From Otatea glauca (Eukaryota; Streptophyta; Magnoliopsida; Poales; Poaceae), in assembly GCA_036346275.1 (NCBI GenBank), contig CM070726.1, forward strand, positions 26,447,410 through 26,511,409: a stretch of 64,000 bases of DNA. The letters are read 5' to 3'. The notes under the pieces are model-generated. The model was not told where the DNA came from. It was given only the letters and a program-made list of their open reading frames with translations, and did not search any database. Positions 12,517 through 23,809 of the stretch are shown here, one piece after another. Position numbers and translations under genes: made by a program. Every line of letters starts with the position of its first letter. The stretch's first letter is position 1.

Positions 12517-13498
12517 CATAGGCTGTTGAACCTCTAGTATGGTAGTAAAATCTATATATACCAATAGTAACATCTATTTATACGGATAGTAAAATCTGAT
12601 TTATGTGCTAAGAATTATATCAATGTGTTTCTCTCGTCGTCAATAAGCTACTGGTGAAAACCGTTTGTGAATCGGAGCTATCAGTAAAAATTTATGGTTA
12701 AATCAAAGAAAAAGCATATTCAAATACAAACTACGAAACACATTTATTAGTTGGTACACGTATACGTTCACAGTAAGCGTTTGCGTTCGCACTGGCTTAT
12801 TCAGCGACACGGGGTTACGGCTCGCGCATAAAATAAACAGAGCTACGCACAAGCCCAAATTAGCGCTACCGTATGTGTGTGTATGTGTGTATATATATAT
12901 ATATAATTTGAACACGAATTTCTTCAGCTAGCTAATAATGAACTGAACTTCGAAATTCCTAATCATGCTAAGTAATTAATGCCGGTGCTTATGTTTACTA
13001 GTACATATATAGCTTCTCTTCCTAGCTAGCTTATTGTCTCAGTATTGGACAAAGTAATTAATGTCCAACCGTTCGTACTACTCGATCGATGTATATTACT
13101 CTCTCTTTTACGACTTTTTAGAATTTTACACTTCAACTAAAATAAGTATAGAAATGATCAAATCATCTTCCTTCATTAGCTTACTTATTGTTTTTGGATG
13201 ATATATATTACTCTATTCTACAGTATCATGAATGGTAGGAATATACAAATTGGAAAAATAATTAAAAGTTATCTTAATATTATGTTGAAACCTATGTTGT
13301 ACGTACAGAAAGTCTGGAAAATTCATCTAATTTGTTTCTTTGTTTTGCATTTATTTTAAGAGAAAAGCATTGAAGCACTGCTTTAGTGTGCACACCAAAG
13401 ATGCGCGACGTGCTTATTATCTTCCTCTAGACAGTTCAATCAAAATCTCTCATGAGATTTTGTCTAAGATAACCGGGTGTTTGATGAAGGCACGGTGT
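12517..13498. other. Spacer, no gene recognised
   Basis: About 1 kb of unique-looking AT-rich sequence between the gypsy 5' LTR and CACTA-L. It has a short repeated phrase (about 12535-12600, 'agtaaaatct') and a TG/TA microsatellite. The small ORFs have no recognisable domain. It may be part of the ancestral locus before the insertions. Confidence 0.5.
12873..12905. repeat. TG/TA microsatellite
   Basis: Alternating TGTG and TATA dinucleotides. Confidence 0.85.
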
Positions 13499-13895
13499 CA
13501 CTACTACAGAACTGGACATCACAACCGGCCTATTAGAAGCGGTTTGGTGCAAACCCGTTGTGATGTTCGCACCAGAAGCGGTTCGTTGGCAACGGTCCGG
13601 AGAGGGCTTCCAGAAGCGGTTTGAGACACAAACCGCTTCTGAAGGTTGCGTTCTAGAAGCGGTTCTTTTCTCAAACCGTTTCTGATTTTCAGAAGCGATT
13701 TTAGGGAAGAACCGCTTCTAGAACGAAACATTTCAGAAGCGGTTTGAAACACGAACCGCTTCTGAGTGTGAGTTCTATAAGCGGTTCTTTTCTCAAACCG
13801 CTTCTGAAAATCAGAAGGGGTTTGAGAAAAGAACCGCTTCTAGAACGCAACCTTCAGAAGCAGTTCGTGTCTCAAACCGCTTCTGGAAGTCCTCC
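13499..13895 (+). repeat. 5' sub-terminal inverted repeat array of CACTA-L
   Basis: About ten AAGCGGTT / AACCGCTT motifs arranged as short hairpins (for example CAGAAGCGGTTTG facing CAAACCGCTTCTG). Such arrays are the expected binding sites of the element's own regulatory protein in En/Spm elements. The array also makes foldback RNA likely if transcribed. Confidence 0.9.
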
Positions 13896-14148
13896 CGCGT
13901 AGCGCATTTAAACCCTTCTTCCTCCATGCGCCAGCAGAGGTACTGTCCAGACCACGCGCCGCCGTCCTCGTCGACGCCGTCGGTCTCCTCCGCCACCTCG
14001 TCGACGCCAGGCGACCCCGCGTGCGCTAGCTAGTGCCCTCGTCGCCGCCGTCACTCCACCCCAGCCGCCGACGCCTTCTCCGCCACCCCGCCGACGCCTA
14101 CTCCGCCACTAAAGCGCCGCCACACCGCCATCCACCCAGGAGGACCAA
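13896..14148 (+). other. GC-rich leader exon of CACTA-L
   Basis: Follows the array directly, begins near a TTTAAACCC phrase, is C-rich and ends at a plausible donor (CAAG/GTATAT at 14149). An intron-like AT-rich stretch runs to the ATG at 15107, preceded by GGATAG. This is read as the untranslated first exon of the element's gene. The first 40 or so bases are shared with CACTA-R, the rest is not. Confidence 0.55.
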
Positions 14149-17100
14149 GGTATATGTGTGCACGCGTCGTCCTCCCTCTCTAATTCGGCTGCCCACCAGA
14201 TGTTCGGTGAAATGCCCACAAGGATGTCGATGGCCTTGTCAGAATGCTGTTGACAGTGCTGTGCTGTGCTTGTTCGTTTGCAACCTCTTCTTGCAGCAAA
14301 TCCATATAGGTTACTTGTAATGTATGTGCAATATATATATGTTCTAATGTATGTGCAATATATGTTCAAGATCATAAACTAGCATGTAGGGTTCTACCAG
14401 ATAGATCTAATCACCACGATCAAAACAACTAACTAATATGACCTACTGATCTAATAGATCGGGAGAAAGAATATTACATGAACTAGACAATTGCAAGAAA
14501 TAAAAGAAGCTATTAGAAGTAGATCACATCGATTAAACATGAAAGATTACAACCATTTGAGAGATTACATTACCTCCACACAAGTTGAAGTAGATGCTCT
14601 GTAACCTATGGCAGGACTTGGCCACCTAGAACGAAACTTAAACTAGCCCTGTCAACTAGAAGACTCCGTTTCGGGGGTTGAAACCCGCCCAAATTCCAGT
14701 TTAGGTTAGGATGAGCGACAATAATTCATAATTTCAATATTTTCTTACCAATTTACCAGAAATTTAAGATATAAAAATACACATAAAATAAGTGCCAACA
14801 CACATGATCCAAAGACCATGATCCTAGCGTTGCCCCCGATTATAGTTTTATACAACACAAGGATCAAACACGGTCAATGTTGCACATTTACTTTTGACAT
14901 ATAGTCCCTGTGTGTATGTTCTTGGTGTATTTCTTGTTCTTGTGTCCACGAGTTCGTGTTTGATCCTTGGGCTAGTTCCAACACGCCGTAGTACTTAATG
15001 CTTGGTGTAGAAATTTATGTAATAATATGCTTGTGTTGTAATCTGTAATATGGTTGTTTCAAAGTAATATGATATTTATGTCAACATTTTTTCGGAATTA
15101 GGATAGATGGCGCAACCAGGACGTGGTGACCCTACTTTCGATGAGGGAGAACAGTTCTGTTGGACTCCATGTGTTGGGTACCATCGAAGGTGATGCTAAC
15201 GCCGCCGCTAGGGCTAATGGTGGTTCCGGTGAGGCCGTTGAGGCCGCGGTGATGAAGCCATTGATTTGGAGCCGTTGAGTCCGATAACACCGTTCCGCCG
15301 GGATGAAGTACTGACCGGAAGAATATAATCCCGTAGACATGTTAATTAATCGCAATTCATTAATATAATACACTCGACACGTTTGTACATATGTTTATGT
15401 ATTTCAAGCCCGTGCATCGAGCAACCAATCCAAGCATCGGGACCTAACAAGAAGCCGATCCACAAAGCACGATTTACCGACGTTAACAACGAAGGGATGC
15501 CGGTTGCCCCTCTTTTAGCAGTTGGGCCGTACAACAACGCTTGCGGTTACCACGTGAGGGATCACGTCCCAATTAACATCAGAAAATGGGCCGAAGTTCC
15601 TCAAGCTACCAAGGATCTGCTCTGGCAAGATATTAAGGAAAATTTCACATTTCCTCAAGGGTCTGAAGACAAGGCCAAGAAATTCACTTTGAAGAAGATG
15701 GCAACCAATTTCCTAAGTTGGCTGATCACTGGGAAGCATTCGAGGAGTTCAAGCTGTCAGTTGAAGGCCAGGCCACGAGTCAGAAGAACAAGGCCAATTC
15801 ACAGATGAAGAAATACCACCACCATCTTGGCACCGGTGGTTACATCAAGGCTGTACCAAAATGGGAGAAGCGGGAAGAAGAATTAATGGCGAAGGATGTC
15901 ACATCGGCTACCGCTCTGTGGGAACAGCGCTTGCGCAATTGGTTCATGGGTCATGGGGGGAGCCTTTCAGATGACGGCAGTTTGGTGATGGCACCAGGAG
16001 TACAAGAGGCTGGCCAAAGGATTGTACAAGCCGCCGAGCGATCTCGGCGTGTACATTGGTGATGACAGGAGAATGACGAGCTAACACATGCCCTTGAAAA
16101 CCCTGAGCACCCAGGACGGACACGAGGTATGGGCAAGCTGACGCTGTGGAAGTATGGTTTCGCTAAGGATGCACATACGTACAGGAGCTGGCATAGAAGC
16201 AAAACAAGAGAATCACGTAAAGTGTACCAATTGGAACAAGAGCTCAGAGCAACCCAGGCAAGCATCGGCGACATAGTTGCGCAACAAGTACAAATTGCCC
16301 TCAGCAAGCTTCAAGGACTAGGTCCGAGCAATCAGTCGGACGCTGTGATCAGTCCCTCCGCGCGACGAAGTAGCTGCGCGTCCACCGAGGCCCCTGAAGC
16401 GGACAACTTGCTAGCCCGTTATCCCGTGGATGACATAAGGGTTCGCCGCCAGTGTGAGCTACACGTTGATGCGCGTAACCTCTACATCAAGGTGGCTTAC
16501 GGCATGGCATATCCGGTGGAGCCGGGCTAGATGTTCCACTGCAACGAGATACCCCCGGGTTACTCAAAGGTCGCGGTGGAGGAGGTGCTGAGCGGATTTG
16601 AAGAACTTCACCTCGATATTGCTGGAGGCGACGACGTGACCAAGCTTGGATAGGCCCTCCACAATATCATCCTTTGGGGCAAACGGTACATCATATTTCC
16701 AGCTGCTGTGGACACGTCATCTCCACCACGGCAACCCACGCCTCCTCCAACGTCACCGCCACGCAATGCCTCGCCAGTAAAACAGAGCACGCCTCCTCCA
16801 CCACCCGCTCCACGCAGAAGCCCTACTCCACCACCAGCATCTCAAACAAAAAAGAACCCCTAAGGAAAACCACGCCTCCACCATCTCCTCCGAGGAAGAA
16901 GCTCGATAACAGAATTAAGGCTCCCCCACCTGCTCCCAAGAAGGCGGAGTCCAGCCGCTCGACCAAGGTAAAGGAACCTCCAAAGAAGGCATATGATATG
17001 AATGAGGAGAGTGACGCGGTCTGAAAGTGCATCTAGGCACTTATGTTATTTTGGTGATTAATGAATATTATTTTGGTGATTAATGACAAACACTCATAAT

Positions 17101-18468
17101 GACAATCTATGTAAATTAAGTAAATGCTTAACTTAGTGCTTAGCAAATGACAAACCTCTAATATGATTATATTGCTATGAGACTAACTTGTTATTGCCTC
17201 GTTGAGTATCAGTCTCATCTATTTAGAGGAAAATCAAATGGGATAGTTAAGCAAAGATAAGGTATGCAATTTTGGTATCTATTCTATATTTGTTATTGCA
17301 TTCCTTTCGTGCAAATGCATAGTGAACTCCAAGTAGCATGTTGATTTTATATATGCACATTGGTTCATGTCATATTTAGTTGTGCATATATATTCATTTG
17401 AGTTCATTATAGTATGCATGTATTAACTAGAGTTAAACTTCATATTGCTATAGATTGACTTGGTGCATGCATGTTTTATTTGTATATCTTCTCATGCAAT
17501 TCTCTTAGTGAAGTTTATCTAGTGTTGGATCACATATTTACTCTTACTCCAAATGTTATTTGCACATGTACAATTCGTGTATATTCTATCATGTGCTTCA
17601 TTTAAGTAAAGTCTGTGATCCTTGCCATGATTTAATTGATTCATCATATTGGCAATTATATATCTCTCTAGTGCATATAGATCAATTACATATTCATCGT
17701 GATGCACTTAGTAGAGAACATTTCTTATGTCAAGTGTTTCTATTTTGTGTTGTGCTTCTTTATATGAAACACTTGTTGTAATCAACTGCTCACAAATATC
17801 AACTCTATTCATATCTATTGAGCTTTTGGGACTAATGTCTTTCATGAGTAGTTTGGAAAGAATTAGGTCCCGTATGTGTATGATGACCAAGGTATCTTGG
17901 AGGATGATCATTGTCGAGGTCAACAAGACGGCGGTGTCACCAAGAGCCGAGGACTAAGTCAAGAGCAACTTGGCGTGGAGATCGTCGAGAGAGGATGATC
18001 AAGTCAAGGTTGATAGGACGAGAGTCTCATGAGGTGAATCGAGTCGAGTTGGACAAGGCGAAGATGTCATCAATTATATGGTGAAAGTCTTCATGCATCG
18101 ACATCAAGAAAGAAGACGGCAAGTGACTATGTCTAGACTTATATTATCTTTGATTTAATTTGAGTCTAAGGATTGCCGTACTATTAAGAGGGATGCGATG
18201 TCGAATGACTTTTAGATGTGTCAAGTGCTCAAGTGATCCATCCTTGTGAATCTTAGAAAGAGAGTGGTGTTGGTAGTGCCGGAAAGTGAGGGTTGTAGGT
18301 CTCTCTTGATTTCTTTGTGAAATCCGTGGTTATCCTTTGAGTTTTGGATAGTGAGATCTTGTTGGTTGTGTAGCCCTCGTTCTTAGCTTTCGGAGAGTCC
18401 AAAATCTCTGAAATCGAGTCCGAGTCAAAAGTTATGCTCGTTTTCGTCGAGCTGCTCAGTGCTGATTC

Positions 18469-18608
18469 GGACTATCCGGAGTTAGTCCGGACTATCCGGA
18501 TCATCCGGAGTATCCGGATATTCATCCGGACTCTCCGGATTGAGTCTCTCTGTTAGTGTTTTCTCAGTCAATCCGGAGTATCCGGATTGAAATCCGGAGA
18601 CTCCGGAT
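18469..18608. repeat. Cluster of TCCGGA palindromes (upstream of LTR TATA)
   Basis: Eleven TCCGGA hexamers in about 140 bp, joined by short linkers such as GTA, TCA and CTC, giving overlapping inverted repeats like ATCCGGAGTATCCGGAT. It sits about 50-180 bp upstream of the LTR TATA box, where enhancers are expected. Confidence 0.85.
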
Positions 18609-18647
18609 TGTGCGCAGTCAGCCCCCAACGGCTAGTTTTTGGGGAGG

Positions 18648-18660
18648 TCTATTTATAGCC
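18648..18660 (+). promoter_or_regulatory. TATA box of the solo LTR
   Basis: Reads TCTATTTATAGCC, followed by a pyrimidine-rich CTTCCTCTCTC start region. It marks the likely U3/R boundary. Confidence 0.6.
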
Positions 18661-19311
18661 CTTCCTCTCTCTTTTTGAGAGAGCCTTTTGGAGAGGTTTT
18701 TGGAGTGGATTTTTGAGGGGCTGTGTGAGGGGCTTTGAGAGAGCTTTTACCCTTAGATCTAAGTGATCCCCTTGTGAGAAGGGTTGGGAAGAGTTTGTTG
18801 AGTGAGATTTGAGTTGGTTGAGCACTTGATTTCATCTTCAAGCTTGTTCTTCGTGAGCATTTGTTACTCTTGGAGGTTGAGGACTCCTAGACGGCTAGGA
18901 GGTCGCCTACGAGCCACCGGAGCTTTGTGTGGTTGGCCGTGGGAAGTTTGTGAAGGCCGGTTCCGCCTCCGTAAGGGAAGGAATCAAAGGAGTGAAGACC
19001 GGCGAGTGCATTTGTGCAACACCGGGAGGAAGAGGGTTGAAAGAGACCCCGGCTCAAGTGTGACCGAGCCGCCTCAACGGAGACGAGGATCCTCAAGGAT
19101 CCGAACTTGGTGAAAAATCATCGTCTCCAAGTTTGCTTCTTTCTCTTGCTTTAGCATTTGATTTTGAATCTTGAAATTGCCCGATCTACTCTATTGTTGT
19201 GTTTGGCTCCAGATCTTCTATGCCCTCAGGTACCTGACATCATTTAGATCTTTTGTATTCTAGTAGATTGTTGAAAAATTGCAAAGATTTAAAATCTCCA
19301 TTCGAAGTCCT

Positions 19312-19458
19312 CAATCCGGAGTATCCGAATCCCTGAACCCGGACAGTCCGGATAATCCGGAGTATCCGGATTGAATACCCCGGACACTCCGGGTTAGGAC
19401 CCTCGGGATCGGACTATCCGGAGTATCCGGATTGAGTATCCGGACACTCCGGATTGTT
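19312..19458. repeat. Second cluster of TCCGGA palindromes (near LTR 3' end)
   Basis: Eight TCCGGA hexamers plus several one-base variants. It resembles the first cluster but lies downstream of the TATA box, in the R/U5 part, about 120 bp before the LTR end. Confidence 0.85.
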
Positions 19459-21465
19459 CAGGAAATTCGGGAGATTTTATTTAGCTGCAATATTTTTATT
19501 CCGCTGCATTTAAGTTACAAAGTTTTTAATTCGCCTATTCACCCCCCCTCTAGGCGACATCCCCTGTCCTTTCACGGTCACTAGAGCAGAAGTGGCTGCA
19601 CACTTCGCCAAAAAGAAGGTAGAGCCAAAGGTACCAACTGATCCAAAAGCGGCGAAACACTTCGCGACATACCATGCAAAGCCGCTACCTATGCCATCCA
19701 ACTATGAACGGACAATAATTAAGGCTACACAGAAGAATAAACGTGGTCAGGCGGTGGCGGCAAAGAAGAAGAAGAGATACCAAGATCAGGAGAACCTCGA
19801 GAGGTTTATGAAGGAGGCAGGACTCAGTTCCACAGCTGCAGTTCTTGGATTAGCAGATGATATCCCAATGGCAACAAAGGTCAGACGGCAATTTCAGTTG
19901 GGCCGGGAGCTGATTGACCCAAATGAGATAAAGGATCTGCCAACCAAGATGCGGCAATTTCACGAATGGTACATGACAGAGTCCGCTCAAGGAAGAACGA
20001 TGTTCCCTCCGTATCAAAGAAGATGATTTTTATCATGGGCAACACCATATGGCTCGAATTTGACGACTTATACAATATTTACCATGCCGACTCCATCAAC
20101 GTGTCTCTCATGAGCTGCTGGTGCCTGTAAGTGTCAAGCTCATACCTTTACCGTGTGCTTCCTCGTACAATAAAATTGCAACTCTTAAACTTATACCTTT
20201 CTATGTAGAATGGAGATACAACGATGTAGAAAAGAGAATATCTTCAACGTGGGCTTCATCGACCCAGAGATTGTTAACGAGTTCATCTTTTGATACAACC
20301 GAAAGGATGTTGAAGATTACATTCTCGATGCATTCTTGGGACAGCACTACAAACCGTACATACTTTTGCTCTTCAACTTCAAGTACGTATATATACAACC
20401 TCTCGTTTTTATATTTTCCAAGGCATTTATAATACTACTAGCTAGTTACATATATGTTGCAATACATGAATAGGTTTCTTTGGATCCTTCTTGTCATCAA
20501 GCTTGATAGCAGCGGATCATTGTTCAAAACTCAAAAGGACTCGGTGAAAAATATCAATTTATCATTGACACCCTAAAATGTATATAGCACATATATATAC
20601 GATAGTTTTCCTTATTATATATATTGAAATACCTTGCTAATTCCAACTCTGATAATTACCATTCATACTAACGCATCACACAGGGCATTCGCACGGTTTC
20701 GAAAGAAGCAACAAGGAGATTTCGAGAACGAATTTGATGTACAATTAAGCACTCGAGTACGTATTAAAGAATATTAATATGCCGTAACAGTTTTTCATCC
20801 CAATATTAATCGTGTTCTTTTCAAATTTCATCGCAGGTTCTACAACAGACGGGTGGAAACAACTTATGTGGCTATTATGTGTGCTACTATATGCAAAATA
20901 TTACCCACGGTGATGTGCCGACAACCAACGCTGAGGTAGTGTGCACATGTCAATTTCTTAGTACTTACACTTTAATAATTACATGTCCAGAGATTTATTT
21001 ACCTCCCGCTTTGTCAGACCAACATCAATGAGCAAGGCGTGATCCTGCCGCACCGGGTTGCAGCAATCCAAGAACAACTCATCGGCTTTATTGTCGACGA
21101 GATTGTATCCACCAAAGACGAGTTCCACGCAAATGGTTGGAGAGATTGTCCTGAAATAAGGACAGGTGAACTGACATCAACGTCGACCAAGGGCACAAAG
21201 AGCGACGCACGCAAGAAATGAGCTCTAGATTCGCCCTTTTATTCTTTGAAACTTGTAAAAGTGGCTTATTATTTCATGTGTTCATCAACTTGTTCATTTT
21301 TAGTCCAGTAATTATCTGAATGAATACTCATGACTAATATATATATATTTAAGTGTGTCAAAAAACTCATGAAGTTCTATTTATTTTAATTGTCAAAATC
21401 TATATCAAAAACCCTCTCAAAACATATTCTATATTGAATATAATCAAAAGCTACTGTTGTCAGAC

Positions 21466-21720
21466 TCTTCAAGCGGTTGGTAACTCCAACCGCAGGAGAG
21501 ACCTTCCACAAGCGGTTCGTAACACCAACCGCTTTTGGAGAGAACCTCTCCACAAGCGGTTGGTGTTACCAACCGCTTGTGGAAATGTCGAACCACAAGC
21601 GGTTCGGGGAACCGCTTGTGATACCCGACAGGGTATCACTCCCGGTTTCTTACAAGCGGTTCTAAAACCGCTTCTGAAAGCGGTTTCGAACCGCTTGTGC
21701 ATGCCCGATCCGCAGTAGTG
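21466..21720 (+). repeat. 3' sub-terminal inverted repeat array of CACTA-L
   Basis: Repeated CACAAGCGGTT / AACCGCTTGTG pairs ending in the terminal GCAGTAGTG. The same layout, inverted, starts CACTA-R at 45866. Confidence 0.9.
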
Positions 21721-23560
21721 TGTTATTGTAACATCCCGAAAAATGCAATAAAGTGAAAATATATATTTTTAATTTGAATATAATTATTTTTGAATTTTCT
21801 TAACATCATTAGTTTTATGTGGATTTCTTTGGATTTGTGTATTGAGTGAAAGATCATATAAAAGGAATTAATGAATGGAAAATGGTAAGAAGATAAAAAG
21901 GTAAAAGTAAAATTTTGAAAAATTTACCATGGAACCCTAGCTATGCTGGTAAATCAGTAAAGTCAGCAAATAAAAATCTTATGGACAGGAACATGAGTAA
22001 ATAAATCATGTGGTAACTCCTTTTGACTAGAAACAGTAGGGTCAGAATTAATAAAAAATGGTCGAAGCTTATCTGGGGATAAGAAAATTACTATAATGCC
22101 TTGAGTGGAGAATATACTACTGGTAAAATTCTCACAAATTAATAAAGTCATATAAGCCTTCTAAAAATTCAAAAACAAAGACCTTAAAAATCTGCAAAAT
22201 AGAATGTCAGAATTATTATAAAATATATATACATAATATATTAACTTGAAATTTTTATGGGAGCATCCTTAACCTAAATAGAACCCTTAATAAAATTTTT
22301 AAAAAATAAATATTATCATTTATGCTCTTAAATAAATCAAAACCCAAAATGATAATCCTAGGCAGTGCACAGTGTCAGAGTTTTTATAAATTAACTATAA
22401 GATATTTTGGTTCCAAAATTTTACTGGAAGTTAAAAACTATCAGAGACCTCGTTCAAAAAGTTTATAAAATTTGACAGTGAATTGATGGGAGAATTAATG
22501 CAAGTACTAGCTGTCTAAGAGCAGCTTATCTCCTTATCTCATCTTCCATCTCTTACATGTGGGCCCGTCCACTGTTCTACCCCGTTTGCTGGCAAGTGAA
22601 GGGAGTCCCATTCAGTCACTTACTGGTGGTCCCTGGCCCATCTGTCAGTCGCCAAATCCCGTTTTCCCTCTCCATTTCCCAATCGAGGGAACTGCTCTCT
22701 CCCGATTCATCTATCGCCTCTCAGCTCAATCATGCGCCATTGTTTCTTTGCCACGTCAATGCTCCATCACGCCCAGAACATGGTTGCGGCGCCAAAAATC
22801 TCCTAGTGTTCATACTCGGTGACAGCTCCTCTGGATTGCGCCCACTGTCGCTGTAACCCGCATCGAGGAGAACCGCCATTGCTGCGCCGTCGTGGCAGGC
22901 AAGCAGCACACTAAACACTGGCGAAAGTAATGGCGATGAGACAACCGCCATACCCTGCTTCTTGGTCTCGGCCAAGCCACATCCCGCCTCCTCATTAACA
23001 CCTCGGCCATGCCATGTCCTTCTGGCCGTCAACTCAACCACGCCTGGCAGCTCATGCCCACGAGCCAGAGCTTATCCAAACCTTGCTCGTCTATTTAAGC
23101 TACTCCTAATCGCATTAGCAACTCATCCAATGCCCTGAGCTCCTTAAGCTTGAATCTCATCGGAGCCTGTGCCATGCCCTGCCCTTCTATTCCCTGGTTG
23201 TGCTGGCATTCAAGAACAGTGCTGACCGCTATTTTCACCTCCGTTCAAACCCTATGAAGCAGTCTCATGCCGCCTATAAATACCGCAGCTACGTCACATT
23301 GAGGCCTCCATTCCTTTAGCCATTGTTGAACCAAACGCATAGACCAGTCTCCCTCTTTTTCTCCATTGCCGTCGAAAACAGAAAAGGAGAGACCATCCAA
23401 ATTAGCTATCTCGACGAACTACTTTTCGAATTGGTTCCTACCTTAAAGTTCTAGTACCTTCCGGACCTCTGTTTAACCCTCATCTTCTACCTTTTTCATC
23501 TGCAGCGCCACCACATTGCTGGTTTTCTTCTGCACGACTGACGTATGGTGGCACAACTTC

Positions 23561-23778
23561 TGATATAGTAAGCCCAGATTAGCTTGTTTCTATTCTTAGG
23601 AAGTAGATCAGTGCGCGATCACGAGCGTGCCGTGATTTTCTAGTAGCCATATATAGATGCATATATTTCCTTTATATAGAGAGAGCAATCAACAAGAAAG
23701 CAAGTCACCTGTAACAACAAACATTGGTGTGTCCACTTCGTGTTTGTGTGTGTTCTTCCTCCGGTTGGAGTTCTGTCA
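23561..23778 (+). repeat. Copia 5' LTR, 218 bp
   Basis: TGATATAGTAAGCCC to GGAGTTCTGTCA. Followed at once by the primer-binding site. Confidence 0.95.
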
Positions 23779-23780
23779 AT

Positions 23781-23792
23781 TGGTATCAGAGC
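23781..23792 (+). other. Copia primer-binding site (initiator tRNA-Met)
   Basis: TGGTATCAGAGC, two bases after the 5' LTR. Confidence 0.93.
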
Positions 23793-23809
23793 CAAGTTCC
23801 GTCGTAGTC

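Larger units (their letters stand above)
17022..19574 (+). mobile_element. Solo LTR of a copia element (SIRE/Maximus-like), 2,553 bp
   Basis: Begins TGAAAGTGCATCTAGGC, ends GGCGACATCC...CCTTTCA, and is flanked by the perfect 5-bp duplication CGGTC (17017-17021 and 19575-19579). The matching stretch of CACTA-R has no such insert. No internal region or second LTR remains, so it is a solo LTR left by LTR-LTR recombination. The assignment to SIRE/Maximus rests on the terminal sequences and length, from general knowledge. Orientation is taken from the TATA box and terminal layout. Confidence 0.88.
15107..21221 (+). pseudogene. CACTA second gene: coiled/DUF8039-like protein with C-terminal Ulp1-like protease, decayed
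   Basis: Pieces in order: N-terminal fragment from 15107; plant-transposase (Ptta/En/Spm, transposase_24-like) part at about 15440-15950 (RKWAEVPQATKDLLWQDI); coiled stretch at 16130-16330; DUF8039-like part at 16390-16690 (ELHVDARNLYIKVAYGMAYP); proline-rich linker at 16700-16990; then, after the solo LTR, 19580-20110 and Ulp1-like exons to the stop at 21219. The peptidase Cys block NLCGYYVCYYM is at about 20860. The usual His-Trp reads Leu-Trp at about 20475, so activity is doubtful. Frameshifts and stops occur throughout, and the LTR splits it. The closest relative is the CACTA-R gene at 46350-49100, in the other orientation. Confidence 0.8.
13499..21720 (+). mobile_element. CACTA (En/Spm) transposon 'CACTA-L'
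   Basis: Starts CACTACTACAGAACTGG and ends GATCCGCAGTAGTG, flanked by the 3-bp target duplication TGT (13496-13498 and 21721-21723). Sub-terminal arrays of AAGCGGTT motifs lie at both ends. It retains a decayed second gene (DUF8039-like plus Ulp1-like) but no TNP2 transposase, so it is a deletion derivative of a larger element. Its leader matches CACTA-R up to about 13946 and then diverges, marking one deletion breakpoint. A solo copia LTR sits inside at 17022-19574; without it the element is about 5.7 kb. It could move only with transposase from elsewhere. Confidence 0.93.

Noticed and set aside
13520..13880. CRISPR-like repeated array
   Set aside because: The units are inverted pairs with no constant spacer length, and lie at CACTA ends; this is a plant genome.
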